Source: Phanerochaete sordida
Taxonomy: Eukaryota > Basidiomycota > Agaricomycetes > Polyporales > Phanerochaetaceae
NCBI GenBank assembly: GCA_019973155.2
Contig: BPQB01000042.1
Coordinates: 124,001 to 188,000 of the forward strand
Direction of reading: 5' to 3'
Length of the DNA: 64,000 bases
Shown here: one piece after another, positions 44,405 through 53,844 of the stretch
How positions within the stretch are numbered: the first letter of the stretch is position 1
Layout of the letters: each line of letters begins with the position of its first letter
Made by a program: the position numbers and the translations under genes
The notes under the pieces: generated by a model
Database searches by the model: none
Told to the model about the DNA's origin: nothing
What the model saw: only the letters and a program-made list of their open reading frames with translations

Positions 44405-45072
44405 CTAGATACCTCTCCCTCGTCCCCTCGCGCCTCGCATCGGACCTCCACGCGCCGCTCCGCGTCCTGGAATGGTTGAGATTTAGCTGTGCCATCAAGT
44501 GCGGAAACAGAGCCCTTACCTCCTCGCTGGGACATTCCGCGTCCTGGGAATGGTACGTCAGAGAACTGAAAGAGCGTAGACAAGTAGTATGCATACCACC
44601 TCTGCCACCAGTGCCTCCACCTCTTGGACCGCGTCCCGCCTCACGTGCCCGGTTCTGTTCGTCCTTCACGACGTCAAGCAGTTGGTCCGGAACGCGCAAG
44701 TACTTTATCTGTAGCATGCACTGTGAGGAGCGTAAGTGTAACAATAGATGGGCGATATGTACTGTACTGCCGCGAATGTAACACTCCTTCAGCTTCCAGA
44801 ACCGATCTCCTTCTGCGCTTGTCTGGTAGACCTCGCGGAGGGTAATGTTCATAAAGTTGTCGCAGTTGACTAGATGTCCGTTGAACGTCTCGCCGTTCTT
44901 CAGCTCGACCAACTAGAAAGTTATTCCTGAATTGAGCTATAAACCTGCAGAGACTGCCACAACGGAAGACCTCACCATCGGCTTGTTCTGGGCCGCGTTT
45001 AGAAGTGAAAGTGGGAGCTAGCGGGACTCTCAGTTGAGAAGCATTGAACTCAAGGAACACAATACATACCAT
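44405..45072 (-). CDS. LSM4: U6 snRNA-associated Sm-like protein LSm4
   Basis: Subunit of the LSm1-7 (mRNA decay) and LSm2-8 (U6 snRNP) rings. Exons (minus): 45070-45072, 44976-45017, 44763-44912, 44597-44708, 44520-44543, 44405-44466; 130 aa. The first coding exon is the ATG alone, followed by a 52-nt intron, so the protein starts [15 protein letters not shown]. Sm1 motif [20 protein letters not shown], Sm2 motif KECYIRGST then [11 protein letters not shown], and an Arg-Gly-rich tail ([17 protein letters not shown]) as in other LSm4 proteins, which promotes P-body assembly. Read-through of the later introns would destroy the RGG tail. Divergent from the gene at 45485. Confidence 0.92.
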
Positions 45073-45484
45073 GGTGGTATATACGCGCAGAGCACAGGAA
45101 AATGAGAGTGAATGGCCAGAGATGATGATGTTCAAGAGCAAGTTCGACGCGCTGCACTCGCTGCACGCCGTGCACGCGCGTCTGTGCTCGCCTTCCGGAT
45201 GTCCGCCACCTGCCCTCTCTCTGGATCCCTACCATTCTTTCGCGTTCCCAGGACCTCTTACGCAGCATCAACACGTTCGACAGAACCCTAGGATGACGAC
45301 TACGCCCGAGTCACAAGGGCGGGAGCGCACGGCCGCTTGGGGGGAGAAACGCTCAGCGCAGCTGCCCCGCAGCTCGCAAGATCAATGCCAGACGCTCTCT
45401 ATGTTCGTTCCACGTGCAACGGCGAGATAAAGGCAGCCCCGCATCTCCTGAACACCGACGATCTTGTTCCCGACCAGCATCGCC
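45073..45484. other. Shared promoter of LSM4 and the DUF7330-like gene
   Basis: 412 bp between divergent start codons. No other gene supported. Confidence 0.4.
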
Positions 45485-47195
45485 ATGATTCTCCCCGAGG
45501 ACAGGCCTGAGTCGCCCTCGAAGCTGGACCCACCCGCGCCCGCGACAGCGGCAGAGCAACAGTCCGCGCCCCCCGCGTACCCTGGGCACGAAGCGTCAGG
45601 TTCAGCTGCGAACTATGCCATTGCGCAGCCTGCGCTGGGCTCGGCCGCGAACTACGGAGCAGTTCAACCTGCGCCGAGCGAGACGCAGCGGATCGTGTAC
45701 GTGCCGGTGGACATCAGGCGGGGCCCGCCCGCGGGGAAGCGGTTCTGCAGGGCCTTCACTATTGCTTTGCTCGTCTACTTCCTGCTAGCTGCGATCACGA
45801 GCAGCATTGCGGGTCTGGGACGGGGACATGGATGGAGCCGTGTGGTGGGTATTGTGGGTCTCAACGTTATGTCACTTTCTCGCGGTGCTTATACCTTCTC
45901 CAGGAGTACGAAGACCTGAACACCGCACAGCCGACTGCGAAGGACGGCGTCGTCCTGCAGTGTATCAAAGGGCCCCTCGCATGGCCAATCGAAATTCTTC
46001 CCCCTGGGCCAGTGGTGAAAGCGAGCGCATTCCACCTTGACAGGCTAGCAGACGCTCTGTACGTCTTTTCGCGAGGCTTGTTCCTCAGCGGCAACATCGT
46101 CATAGTCCAGGACGAGCGCATAGAAGACCTCGATGAGGTGATAGTCGAGGTCACGCCACTACACAACACACTTCACTGGCTTCATGCGGTCAGCGTGTGC
46201 GCGCTCATGCGCAGCCCACAGGAGATGGGCATAGGCATATTCGTATGTAACTCTGACAATTGTCGGTCGCAGCTGTTGTCTCACGACTTGCCTAGGCTCC
46301 GACTCGTTGGCGATCACGTAGCATCCCTGGAATCGAATTCGAGATTGTTGTACGGATACCCAAGCTACCCGACAACGAGGTGCTTCAAATAGCACGCTTT
46401 GAGACGAATGCTCCCCATTTCACTCAGCATATCGGCGACCTGAACGGAACTGTGCTCTTCCGCGAGTTGTCGCTGAAAAGCTCAAATTCTCATATATCGT
46501 CTCAAGTACGTGCATGGTTGATTCAAGGGCTGCAGCGTCTAACTTCTGCATAGTCTGTGAACGCCATCGACGCAGAGGTCATGACCTCGAATAGTCGTAT
46601 CGACGGCCATTACGAAGTTTCGGAGAGTCTTAGACTGTCGACGTCTAACCAGATCATCAACGTCACCGCGACGATGGTCCACCGCGACCCGGAGCTCAAA
46701 CCAGGCCCAGTATTGAAGATGAAGACATCCAATGCGTGCGTTCTACTGCATCTGACAATACATCTAATGACTGAATGACATAACAGGAGAATTGACTCCT
46801 CAGTCAATCTGATTTCTGCATTGCCTAAGATGGTCTTCGGCCAAGGAGGCTCCTTCGTGGTCGAAGCCAACACATCGAACGCCCGCCTGGCCTTGGACTT
46901 CCCATCCGCCCCGGTCGACTCCAGGCTCAGCCTCTACGCTCGCACTTCCAACAACAATGCCCGCGTACAACTTCACCCAACCTACGAAGGGCAATTTACT
47001 GTGAAAACCTCAAAACAAGCCGCCACCCTCAACGACCATCCAGTCACCGATCCTTCCGGCAGAAACCGCACGAGGAGAGTCACACAGTATAACAACAAGT
47101 GGACATATTCGCATGGTATGGTTCTCTGGGACGGCATGCACATGGGGAACGTCCACCTTGAGACGTCGAACGGACGAGCGGAGTTGGACCTGTGA
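45485..47195 (+). CDS. DUF7330-like single-pass membrane protein
   Basis: Five exons: 45485-45844, 45904-46242, 46296-46505, 46554-46735, 46787-47195; 499 aa. The N-terminus is disordered and Pro/Ala-rich with a 13-residue tandem repeat (GSAANYAIAQPAL then GSAANYGAVQPAP, residues 39-64). One helix at about 90-111 (FTIALLVYFLLAAITSSIAG). The C-terminal half has recurring TSN motifs (MTSNSRI, LSTSNQI, KTSNARI, ANTSNARL, RTSNNNARV, ETSNGRAEL) that suggest a repetitive beta-solenoid, as in the basidiomycete DUF7330 family. Function unknown; a surface or organelle-membrane protein is likely. The first donor may be at 45842 or 45845. An ATG at 45464 is in frame and could also be used. Confidence 0.7.
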
Positions 47196-47359
47196 TACTG
47201 CATGGTTCCTATTTCTTGGATTATTAGTCGATTATATACCACTGCTGTTGTAATGTCTAGTGTAGCTGCTGTACTTTTATATCTGCATATGCACCCCTCC
47301 GTTCACTCCGTCGAGCGTGAATTTTGAGGTCGACGGGACATCCTACTGCTCGAACGAAC

Positions 47360-48123
47360 TCACGGTTCGCTGGACTGCTCCCAACCATGCTTCGCCAGCT
47401 CTTTCAGGCCCTTCTTCTCCCCATACCATGTCGTATACAGCTTCTTCTTCAGATCCCACATCGAGGAGCCCTCCTCTCCGTCGACCTTCGCGTCCTGTAG
47501 CGCCATAAGCCACGCGCCCGACTCGCCGTCGACCTTCAGCAGCAGCTCTGAGTCCGTGCTGCCAGCATCGAGTCGAGTGGTGGAGAACGGGAAGACCTTG
47601 CCCTGGCCGCGCCAGTGCATGGCGTTCTGGACGACGAGCGCGCGATCCGTGGGTCGCAGCTTCGGTGCCAAGGGCGCCGCGGCGTTGACGGCGGTGCCGG
47701 GGAGCACGTACAGGCGGCGCACGAGGCGCGAGCGCATGTTGATGAGGAGGTACGCGATGGCCGCGCCGATGGCGTACTCGCCCGTCGCGAGTGCGATCCG
47801 CTGCCAGACCGGGCGCAGGCGGAACTCAGGCTTCGCGTCGGGCGGCGCGTCTGCGGGTGGGTCGACGCGCTCCGTCCAGTGGTTGAAGATAAGGTCTGCG
47901 CCGGCCACGCTATGGAAGTGCGTGAAGCGGATTGCGCGCGCGAGGAGGGCGGGACTCACGTCACGGCGAGCTGCGTGAGGACGAGCGTGTACGTCCAGCG
48001 CGACGTCCAGCGCCGCTTTGCCTCGAACACCGGGGTGACATCGTGCAGGAGCTGGATGCCCTGCTTGTTGAGCAGGTCCTGGCGACGTGTAAACGCGATG
48101 GTCAGGCGGTGGAGGAAGCTCAT
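47360..48123 (-). CDS. Two-TM protein, possibly mitochondrial
   Basis: Exons (minus) 47960-48123 and 47360-47909, 50-nt intron; 237 aa. The N-terminus is basic and amphipathic (MSFLHRLTIAFTRRQDLL), as in mitochondrial targeting sequences. First hydrophobic segment spans the intron (WTYTLVLTQLAVTVAGADLI), the second is ATGEYAIGAAIAYLLINM near residues 95-115. The C-terminal soluble part contains KVFPFSTTRLDAGSTDSELL and ends WEQSSEP. Layout resembles TMEM223-like mitochondrial proteins, but I cannot confirm the family. It is followed by the PARG gene on the other strand after 217 bp. Confidence 0.6.
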
Positions 48124-48340
48124 GGACGAGGGCAGTGGCGGGACCGATGGAGGAGACTCAACAGAGTCAACCGCCGTGCCTGCGTGGACAGGCGCGCGCG
48201 TCGGTATATGAAGCCTGCTCACAGCCACGATGTCGGCCAAACGCTATCACCCTATCCTCGGTGTGTACCACGAAACACGCACGCTGTGCAAGACTAAACG
48301 ACAGCGTACACAGAATACTTGTAACCTAGGAATAGTCAGA

Positions 48341-49273
48341 ATGCCACCAAGCCGTGAACGATCCAACTCGAGTGCGTTCCTCGGTGACCCCAAGAGGCGG
48401 TATCGCAAAGAAATCGCAGAAACAACGTTGGATGCCATCCATAATGGCTCGTACCTTCTGCCAGATGGCACCATGTTCGACCTCAAGGGGCCCCTCGCCA
48501 CGGCTACGACGAACACCCGTTTCTACGGCCACGACGCACATACGCTCTTGAGGTGGAAGGCTGTCCCTGGACCTGAGCGGGGTGCGAGGCTCTCGCCGTC
48601 CCTGCTAGCCGTGTCGACGCTCGAAGGCTCGCGCTACCTCGCCGCCGAGCTAGCAGGCGCGACGCCGCGTCCACGGATCGGTGTTCTCAACTTTGCCTCC
48701 GCAACCAAGCCCGGCGGCGGCTTCATCAACGGTGCGCAGGCCCAGGAGGAGTCCATCGCGCGTTCGTCGACGCTCTATCCCACGTTGAAGACGAAGCAGG
48801 CGGAGCAGTTCTACCAGCTGCACAAGCGCGACCAGAAGGCGGGCTTCTACTCTCACGCGATCATCTACTCGCCTGATGTCGTCGTCTTCCGCGACGACGA
48901 GGGCAACTGGCCACCCCCTCTCACCGTCGACGTTCTCACGAGCGCGGCTGTCAATGCCGGCCAAGTACGGCAGAAGTTTGGGAGCCTGGTGGACGAGAAG
49001 AAGATCGAGAAGGATATGAGGGAGCGTATGGGTAGGATTCTCTACCTCTTCGAGAGAAGGGGTGTGCGCCATATCGTCCTTGGAAGTTTTGGAACTGGTG
49101 TGTTCCAAAACAACATCGAGCTGGTGGCGAACATTTGGGCAGACCTGCTGTTCGAGAAGGACTCGCGGTTCTTGAGGTCTTTTGACCGCGTCGTCTTTGC
49201 GGTCCTGGGAGACGAAACGTTTCAAACATTTGAGGAAGTGTTTTCTGTCAGATACCCGCCAGCTAGGAGCTAA
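48341..49273 (+). CDS. PARG-type macrodomain protein 1 (microbial-type catalytic domain)
   Basis: Enzymes of this type hydrolyse poly(ADP-ribose). Single exon, 310 aa from ATG 48341; an in-frame ATG at 48230 exists but the extension is absent from the paralogue. The catalytic signature is GGGFINGAQAQEE (Gly125-127, Gln-Glu-Glu 135-137), preceded by IGVLNFASATKP and followed by SIARSSTLYPTL. Later conserved blocks: FYSHAIIYSPDVVVF, VDVLTSAAVNAG, and GVRHIVLGSFGTGVFQN typical of the macrodomain fold. The two catalytic Glu residues are present, so activity is likely. Its tandem paralogue starts 259 bp downstream. Confidence 0.85.
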   Translation: MPPSRERSNSSAFLGDPKRRYRKEIAETTLDAIHNGSYLLPDGTMFDLKGPLATATTNTRFYGHDAHTLLRWKAVPGPERGARLSPSLLAVSTLEGSRYLAAELAGATPRPRIGVLNFASATKPGGGFINGAQAQEESIARSSTLYPTLKTKQAEQFYQLHKRDQKAGFYSHAIIYSPDVVVFRDDEGNWPPPLTVDVLTSAAVNAGQVRQKFGSLVDEKKIEKDMRERMGRILYLFERRGVRHIVLGSFGTGVFQNNIELVANIWADLLFEKDSRFLRSFDRVVFAVLGDETFQTFEEVFSVRYPPARS

Positions 49274-49403
49274 TATAATGTCATGCTATCCGAAAGAGCG
49301 AATCATGTTGCTTGCTGATCTTTGAAGCTTGAAGTGTACCAGGGCTGTGCGAAGGTAATCAGCCTCCATCGTGCCTGGCGCGCCAACTGACAGTCTCGAG
49401 CTC

Positions 49404-49410
49404 TATATAA
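49404..49410 (+). promoter_or_regulatory. TATA box of PARG-type gene 2
   Basis: TATATAA lies 129 bp before the ATG at 49533. A possible 5'-UTR intron (GTAACC at about 49458 to CGCAG at 49515) would shorten the spliced leader. Confidence 0.45.
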
Positions 49411-49532
49411 GGGGGCTGTTCGTCGCCACGAACCCTTCGCCCGCGCGCTGTTCCCGGTAACCTGGTCAGTGTCACGATGTACAAAGGGAACAGTGCTGAC
49501 TTGTGATACTCGCAGCAACATCGCTCAGGAAG

Positions 49533-50459
49533 ATGACGTCGCTCAGTCGTGACACGTCTCTAGCCAGCGTATCGAACAAGAGCCCCAAGGAGGACCTCAA
49601 GGGCATCGCTGCCGAGACGTTGGATGCATTGAAGAATGGTTCGCCACATCTTCAGCAGGACTTGACAGGTCCGGTTGCATTGTCGGAGGAGGCTACTCGA
49701 TATTACGCTCCTGACTCCGACCTCGCCGAATGGCAAAGCTCTGCCTCGGAGCAGTCCCCAAGTTCCGCGGCATGCAAGATCAGCCTATGCGAAGAGTCAA
49801 CGCTGCAAGGCGCGCGCCGCATCGCCCAAGAGCACCCCGGCGCACGCATCGGCCTCCTCAATTTCGCCTCCGCGACGCGGCCGGGCGGGGGCTTCCTCAG
49901 CGGCGCGCGCGCCCAGGAGGAGTCCATCGCACGCTCGTCGACGCTCTTCCCGACGCTCATGACGGACGAGGCACAGCAGTTCTACAAGCTGCACATCCGC
50001 GACCGCAAGGGCGGGTACTACTCGCACGCGATGATCTACTCGCCGGACGTGCTCCTGTTTCGCGGCGACGCGGGCGAGTGGCTCGAGCCGCTCGCTGTGG
50101 ACGTGCTCACGAGCGCGGCTGTCAATGCGGGGGTGGTCCGCCAGAGGGCCGGCGAGCGCGGGGAAGATCCGCAGCACGAAGAAGAGAAGATCGCGAGGGC
50201 TATGGAGGAGCGTATGGGTAGGGTGCTTTATCTGCTCGAGAAGCAGGGCGTGCGCCACATCGTGCTTGGGAGTTTTGGCACAGGTGTCTTCCGCAACAAC
50301 GTGGAGACTGTGGCCAGCATTTGGGCAAAGCTCTTGAAGGAGGGCTCACGGTTTGAGAAGTCATTTGACCGAATCGTTTTCGCCATCATTGGCCGTGCAA
50401 CATTTGAAAAGTTCGAGGATGTATCCTCTGTAGAGCTCGGCTACATACGGCCTGGATGA
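49533..50459 (+). CDS. PARG-type macrodomain protein 2
   Basis: Single exon, 308 aa, tandem paralogue of the gene at 48341. Catalytic signature GGGFLSGARAQEE (Gly118-120, Gln-Glu-Glu 128-130) with IGLLNFASATRP before and SIARSSTLFPTL after. Also YYSHAMIYSPDVLLF, VDVLTSAAVNAG and GVRHIVLGSFGTGVFRN. The N-terminal 90 residues have diverged most, so substrate or partner choice may differ. A small insert (RAGERGEDPQHEEEK) separates it from copy 1. The ATG at 49533 is preferred over the upstream in-frame start codon at 49503, which is GTG. Likely ADP-ribose or PAR hydrolysis in cytosol or nucleus. Confidence 0.85.
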   Translation: MTSLSRDTSLASVSNKSPKEDLKGIAAETLDALKNGSPHLQQDLTGPVALSEEATRYYAPDSDLAEWQSSASEQSPSSAACKISLCEESTLQGARRIAQEHPGARIGLLNFASATRPGGGFLSGARAQEESIARSSTLFPTLMTDEAQQFYKLHIRDRKGGYYSHAMIYSPDVLLFRGDAGEWLEPLAVDVLTSAAVNAGVVRQRAGERGEDPQHEEEKIARAMEERMGRVLYLLEKQGVRHIVLGSFGTGVFRNNVETVASIWAKLLKEGSRFEKSFDRIVFAIIGRATFEKFEDVSSVELGYIRPG

Positions 50460-50575
50460 ATATCTCCGATGGCTTTGACTCGTGAGAGCGAGCTCCGGAG
50501 GCAAATCATCCAGCAGGCGCAGGTGTCATGATATCATAGTTTGGCACGCATCCTCATACAACCACTGCCGTCGAG

Positions 50576-51801
50576 ATGAAGCTGACATGGGCACTGACCG
50601 AGATTCAGATTGCACTCGCCAACAGCCGCGGCATAGCAAACTACTGGTTCAGCTTGTATGTAGGCGAGATATCAACTCAACTGGCTGGCATGACGGGCAT
50701 CGTTGCAGCGGCGACTCCTATACGTCCACGGGCTTCGTGTCCGACGGCATACAGCCATCGCCAGAAAGCCCACTGGGCAATCCGCCCTTCCCGGTGCGCC
50801 CTCTTTTTTGTGCAAAGGAGCATGCTCATACGCTGCCGCAGGGTATGACAACCACAGGCGGCACGAACTGGATCGACCAGTGTACAGTCAAGTACAACAA
50901 GTCGCTCGTGCTGACGTACAACTACGCATACCCCGGCGCGACCATCGACAATGCGCTCGTCAACACAGGAGCTAAGTCGATGACGGACCAGGTCAACGAG
51001 TTCCTTGGCAGCATCGGCAGCTCGCAGAGCGTGCCTTGGACGGGCGAGAACACGCTGTTCTCGTTCTGGATAGGTATCAATGACATCGGGAATACTTACT
51101 CCGAGCCTGGGTCGCGCGATGCGTGAGTGAGCAGTTGGTCTTGTCGCGGGTGACAGCTCAGGGTCTTTGTGAAGCTTCTCCGATACGCTGCTCTGGGCGT
51201 ACTTCAACTTGGTCGAGAAGCTCGTGAGTTGCACTCGTTCGTCATTATGCGAGACCTGCTCACCTCAGCAAATTCTAGATGTGAGTCCCCATAGACATTA
51301 CCATGTCGCTGCTGGACCACTTTGATAGAAACGCCGGGGCACGGAACTTCTTGTTTATCAACGTGCCCCCAGTCAACCGGTCTCCTATGGTGAGACTATG
51401 ATTTCCTGCAATTACCTGGTCAACAACTGAGTCTGCGATAGATGATGTCGAATGGTGCCGCGGAGCGTGCACAAGAGGCCGCTGTCATCGCAGGCTACAA
51501 TGCCAAGCTGGCGCGCCGCGTGCAATGGCTCCTAGGAAACAACACCGCAGTACGTTAGCTTCCCCGGCATATTTGTGCGTGCTCGGCTCACAGTTTGCGG
51601 AACGAGGTCAAAACCTGGCTGTGGGACTCGCACACTGCGTTCGCGGCCATCCTCAACGACCCGAGGGCGTACGGTTTCGTCGATAACACGACCTTCGGGC
51701 AGCCGAATGCTTTCTGGGGAGACAACTACCATCCTTCGAGCACTGCGCATGAGCTCTGCGCGCAGAACATCGCCAATATATTGAATGCCACTATTTGGTA
51801 G
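50576..51801 (+). CDS. GDSL/CE16-type acetylesterase B (possibly decaying)
   Basis: Paralogue of esterase A with identical exon plan and length (286 aa). Exons: 50576-50655, 50709-50793, 50842-51122, 51175-51223, 51279-51280, 51329-51389, 51442-51549, 51607-51801. Active-site blocks FSFGDSY, GGTNWID, WIGINDIGN and DNYHPSSTAH are kept, as is the 2-nt exon AT. Two oddities: the N-terminus (MKLTWALTEIQIALANSRG) is a poor signal peptide with Glu and Gln in the hydrophobic core, and the last intron must end in GAG (51604-51606), where the other two copies have CAG. The upstream CAG at 51591-51593 would shift the frame. The protein may be mis-secreted or mis-spliced, so this may be an early pseudogene. 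Confidence 0.75.
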
Positions 51802-52089
51802 ATGGATAGCATCTCTGTATTTTTAGCAATTCTCTAGCACATTTCAGCCTGAATGGCAGGTGTACATACGAAACTCGCCTTCATGCAGGTGCTGCTGCGG
51901 CGGGTGTTTTCTCAGGTGCGAATCGTTCACCACGCAGAGCGTTGCCTTCTTCCACACTGCTTGTCTTTGTGGACGTGGTCAACCAGAGTCGAAGGATGGG
52001 GTGGTGGGTGGGGGCAAACAGCGCAGGTGGTTAACGTCCACACACGCTTGCCTTCCAATCTACAGCATATAACTTTGTACGGTTATCAA

Positions 52090-52178
52090 TGCCCCATGGC
52101 TGAGTTGGTTACAGCGTCCGACTGTTACGATCACGTGACTACATCGGAAGGTCGTGAGTTCGAGCCTCACTGGGGCAG
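52090..52178 (+). tRNA. tRNA-Asn(GTT): tRNA-Asn (GTT) with 15-nt intron
   Basis: Full cloverleaf: acceptor stem TGCCCCA/TGGGGCA, D-stem GCTG/CAGC, anticodon stem TCCGA/TCGGA, T-arm GTGAG-TTCGAGC-CTCAC. The anticodon loop reads CTGTTA then an intron (52128-52142) then A; anticodon GTT at 52124-52126. The intron lies one base 3' of the anticodon, the canonical eukaryotic place. Discriminator base is G. Confidence 0.92.
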
Positions 52179-52182
52179 TGTA

Positions 52183-52186
52183 TTTT
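52183..52186 (+). terminator. Pol III terminator of tRNA-Asn
   Basis: TTTT begins 5 nt after the mature tRNA end; a second T5 run is at 52196-52200. Confidence 0.6.
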
Positions 52187-53844
52187 GCATGGTGGTTTTT
52201 GCTTTTTGCGACTCTAAACTACTTGCTGTACACAGAAACGCGACCGGAGCAGTTGAGAAACTTGGAAGACTGTCTGTTGTGGCGATATCGAGGCGTAGGG
52301 CGGCAGAGCGCCCATCTGTCAAACCAAGCGCCCAAGTCCGGGCGGAGGTCCTGCGAGGCGCATACAGTCGTGAGCAAGCTCTGCTATTTCCTTCGTCATC
52401 GATGCACTTGGCCGCCATCGGATGTTTGACCGGAGGTTGTGAGAAGACCCTGAAGATCGAGGGTGCCAGTATAGTAATGCTCAGGGTGAGCTGGAGGGAG
52501 CGCACCTCTCATGATCAGGGAGACTCTACGGTCGAGCGACTTTGACCGCGTCCGTGCGTCTTCGCCAGGGTCGCGGACGTGTCAACTGGGCACGGCCCCA
52601 CAGCTCTGAAATACGAAGGCAGCAGGTGGTCGTTCCGATGAATGCCTACAGAAGGCGGTGTAATTCAAGACGAATGTAAAGCGGGCTCGGGAGACTTCAC
52701 AAGTCGCGCAGGGCGGCGCCCATCGGACGCTGTCTGCAGGGACGATACGAAGGTGCGCCGGTCGGTCCGACCGCGACCCTACGCTCCGCAAAGCTAGCGT
52801 GCTGCCCCAGAAAAATGTGCGTACCGACGAACACCGACGACGCGACCGCCGCACTAGCCCGGCAGGGGAACCAGTGGCCAGCTGCCAAGTCGTGTCCTTG
52901 CCACGCCCGTTACGTTCCTGGCCGCCTGCATCAAACAATTTGTCCGTGCAATCAGACCCCAAACCGTTCAGCCGAGGATTAGCTTCCCCCACCTCGCCGA
53001 GATCGTGTGTGGGGGGTCCGGGGCAAGCGTTGGCTTACGTCCAACGGCACACGCTGTCGCAGTCGGCGCGCCTGCCGCTCGGCCGGCCGCGCAGCGGAAG
53101 CAGACGCGGCGCAGTGGCGAAGTGAGAAGATGCGCAGGCTGCCCGGCGACCGACGCACCTTTTCTGTAGGGGCGCTGCGGTCGTACAGCGGCGCGCACCG
53201 GACGTCACTAGAAGCTGGCCACGGCGCAGCTGCATGTGAACGACGCGACGATAGGCTCGGATGGTCGGGCGAGCAGCCCAGCGGGCATGGCGCAGTGTCC
53301 GGTAACGGGGCGAAGAGGCGCACGCTTTGCGAGGATACTGCACACGCTGCAAGGTTCGGCAGCATCTGTCGCGCTCGCAGCGCAGCGTGTGGGCCACGCG
53401 CAGGGGCGCAGGGACGGCCGTACAGCGATGATTGCGACAGGATTCGTCTCCCGCGAGGCCTTCCGGTCCCTGAAACAATCGCCGATAGCGGTCACATGAT
53501 CCGTAGCGATGCGCCCGCGTGAGTATTTAAGTCGTCCGATCCTCGACGTGGATTTCCAGAGCCCTGCTTTCCTTCGCCCACCTCGCACACCGCAGAGCCC
53601 TACCCCAGCCAGCCTCGTCTTCTCTCTCGCACTCGTCGTCGTCTCCTTCGTCACCCAGTGATTCCGGAGCACAACCTCTTGTCGAAACCTCGTCCCCCAC
53701 CTCGTGCATGTTCTCAAACCAACTTGGGAGCAGCCACAACCCCCACCGCGGCAACAAACACACTTGCTCGGACGCGCTAATATTTTCGTTCTGATTCACT
53801 CTCACCCGCCCCTGTTCAACCTACTCATCTAACCTATATACGCC

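Larger units (their letters stand above)
51802..53844. other. 2 kb region holding a tRNA gene and the INO1 promoter
   Basis: Apart from the tRNA at 52090-52178 there is no supported gene; overlapping Arg-rich ORFs at 52580-53720 occur on all frames and look like GC-rich shadows. The last 300 bp before INO1 are pyrimidine-rich (53560-53720) with a TATTTAAG at about 53524. CACATG at 53495-53500 contains an E-box core, which in yeast forms part of the inositol-response element, but the match is short. Confidence 0.4.

Noticed and set aside
48230..48340. Upstream ATG extending PARG-type protein 1 by 37 residues
   Set aside because: The extension is basic and absent from the paralogue, whose start aligns with the ATG at 48341.
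53495..53500. Inositol-response element upstream of INO1
   Set aside because: Only the 6-bp E-box core matches and it is 345 bp upstream; too weak to list as a site.
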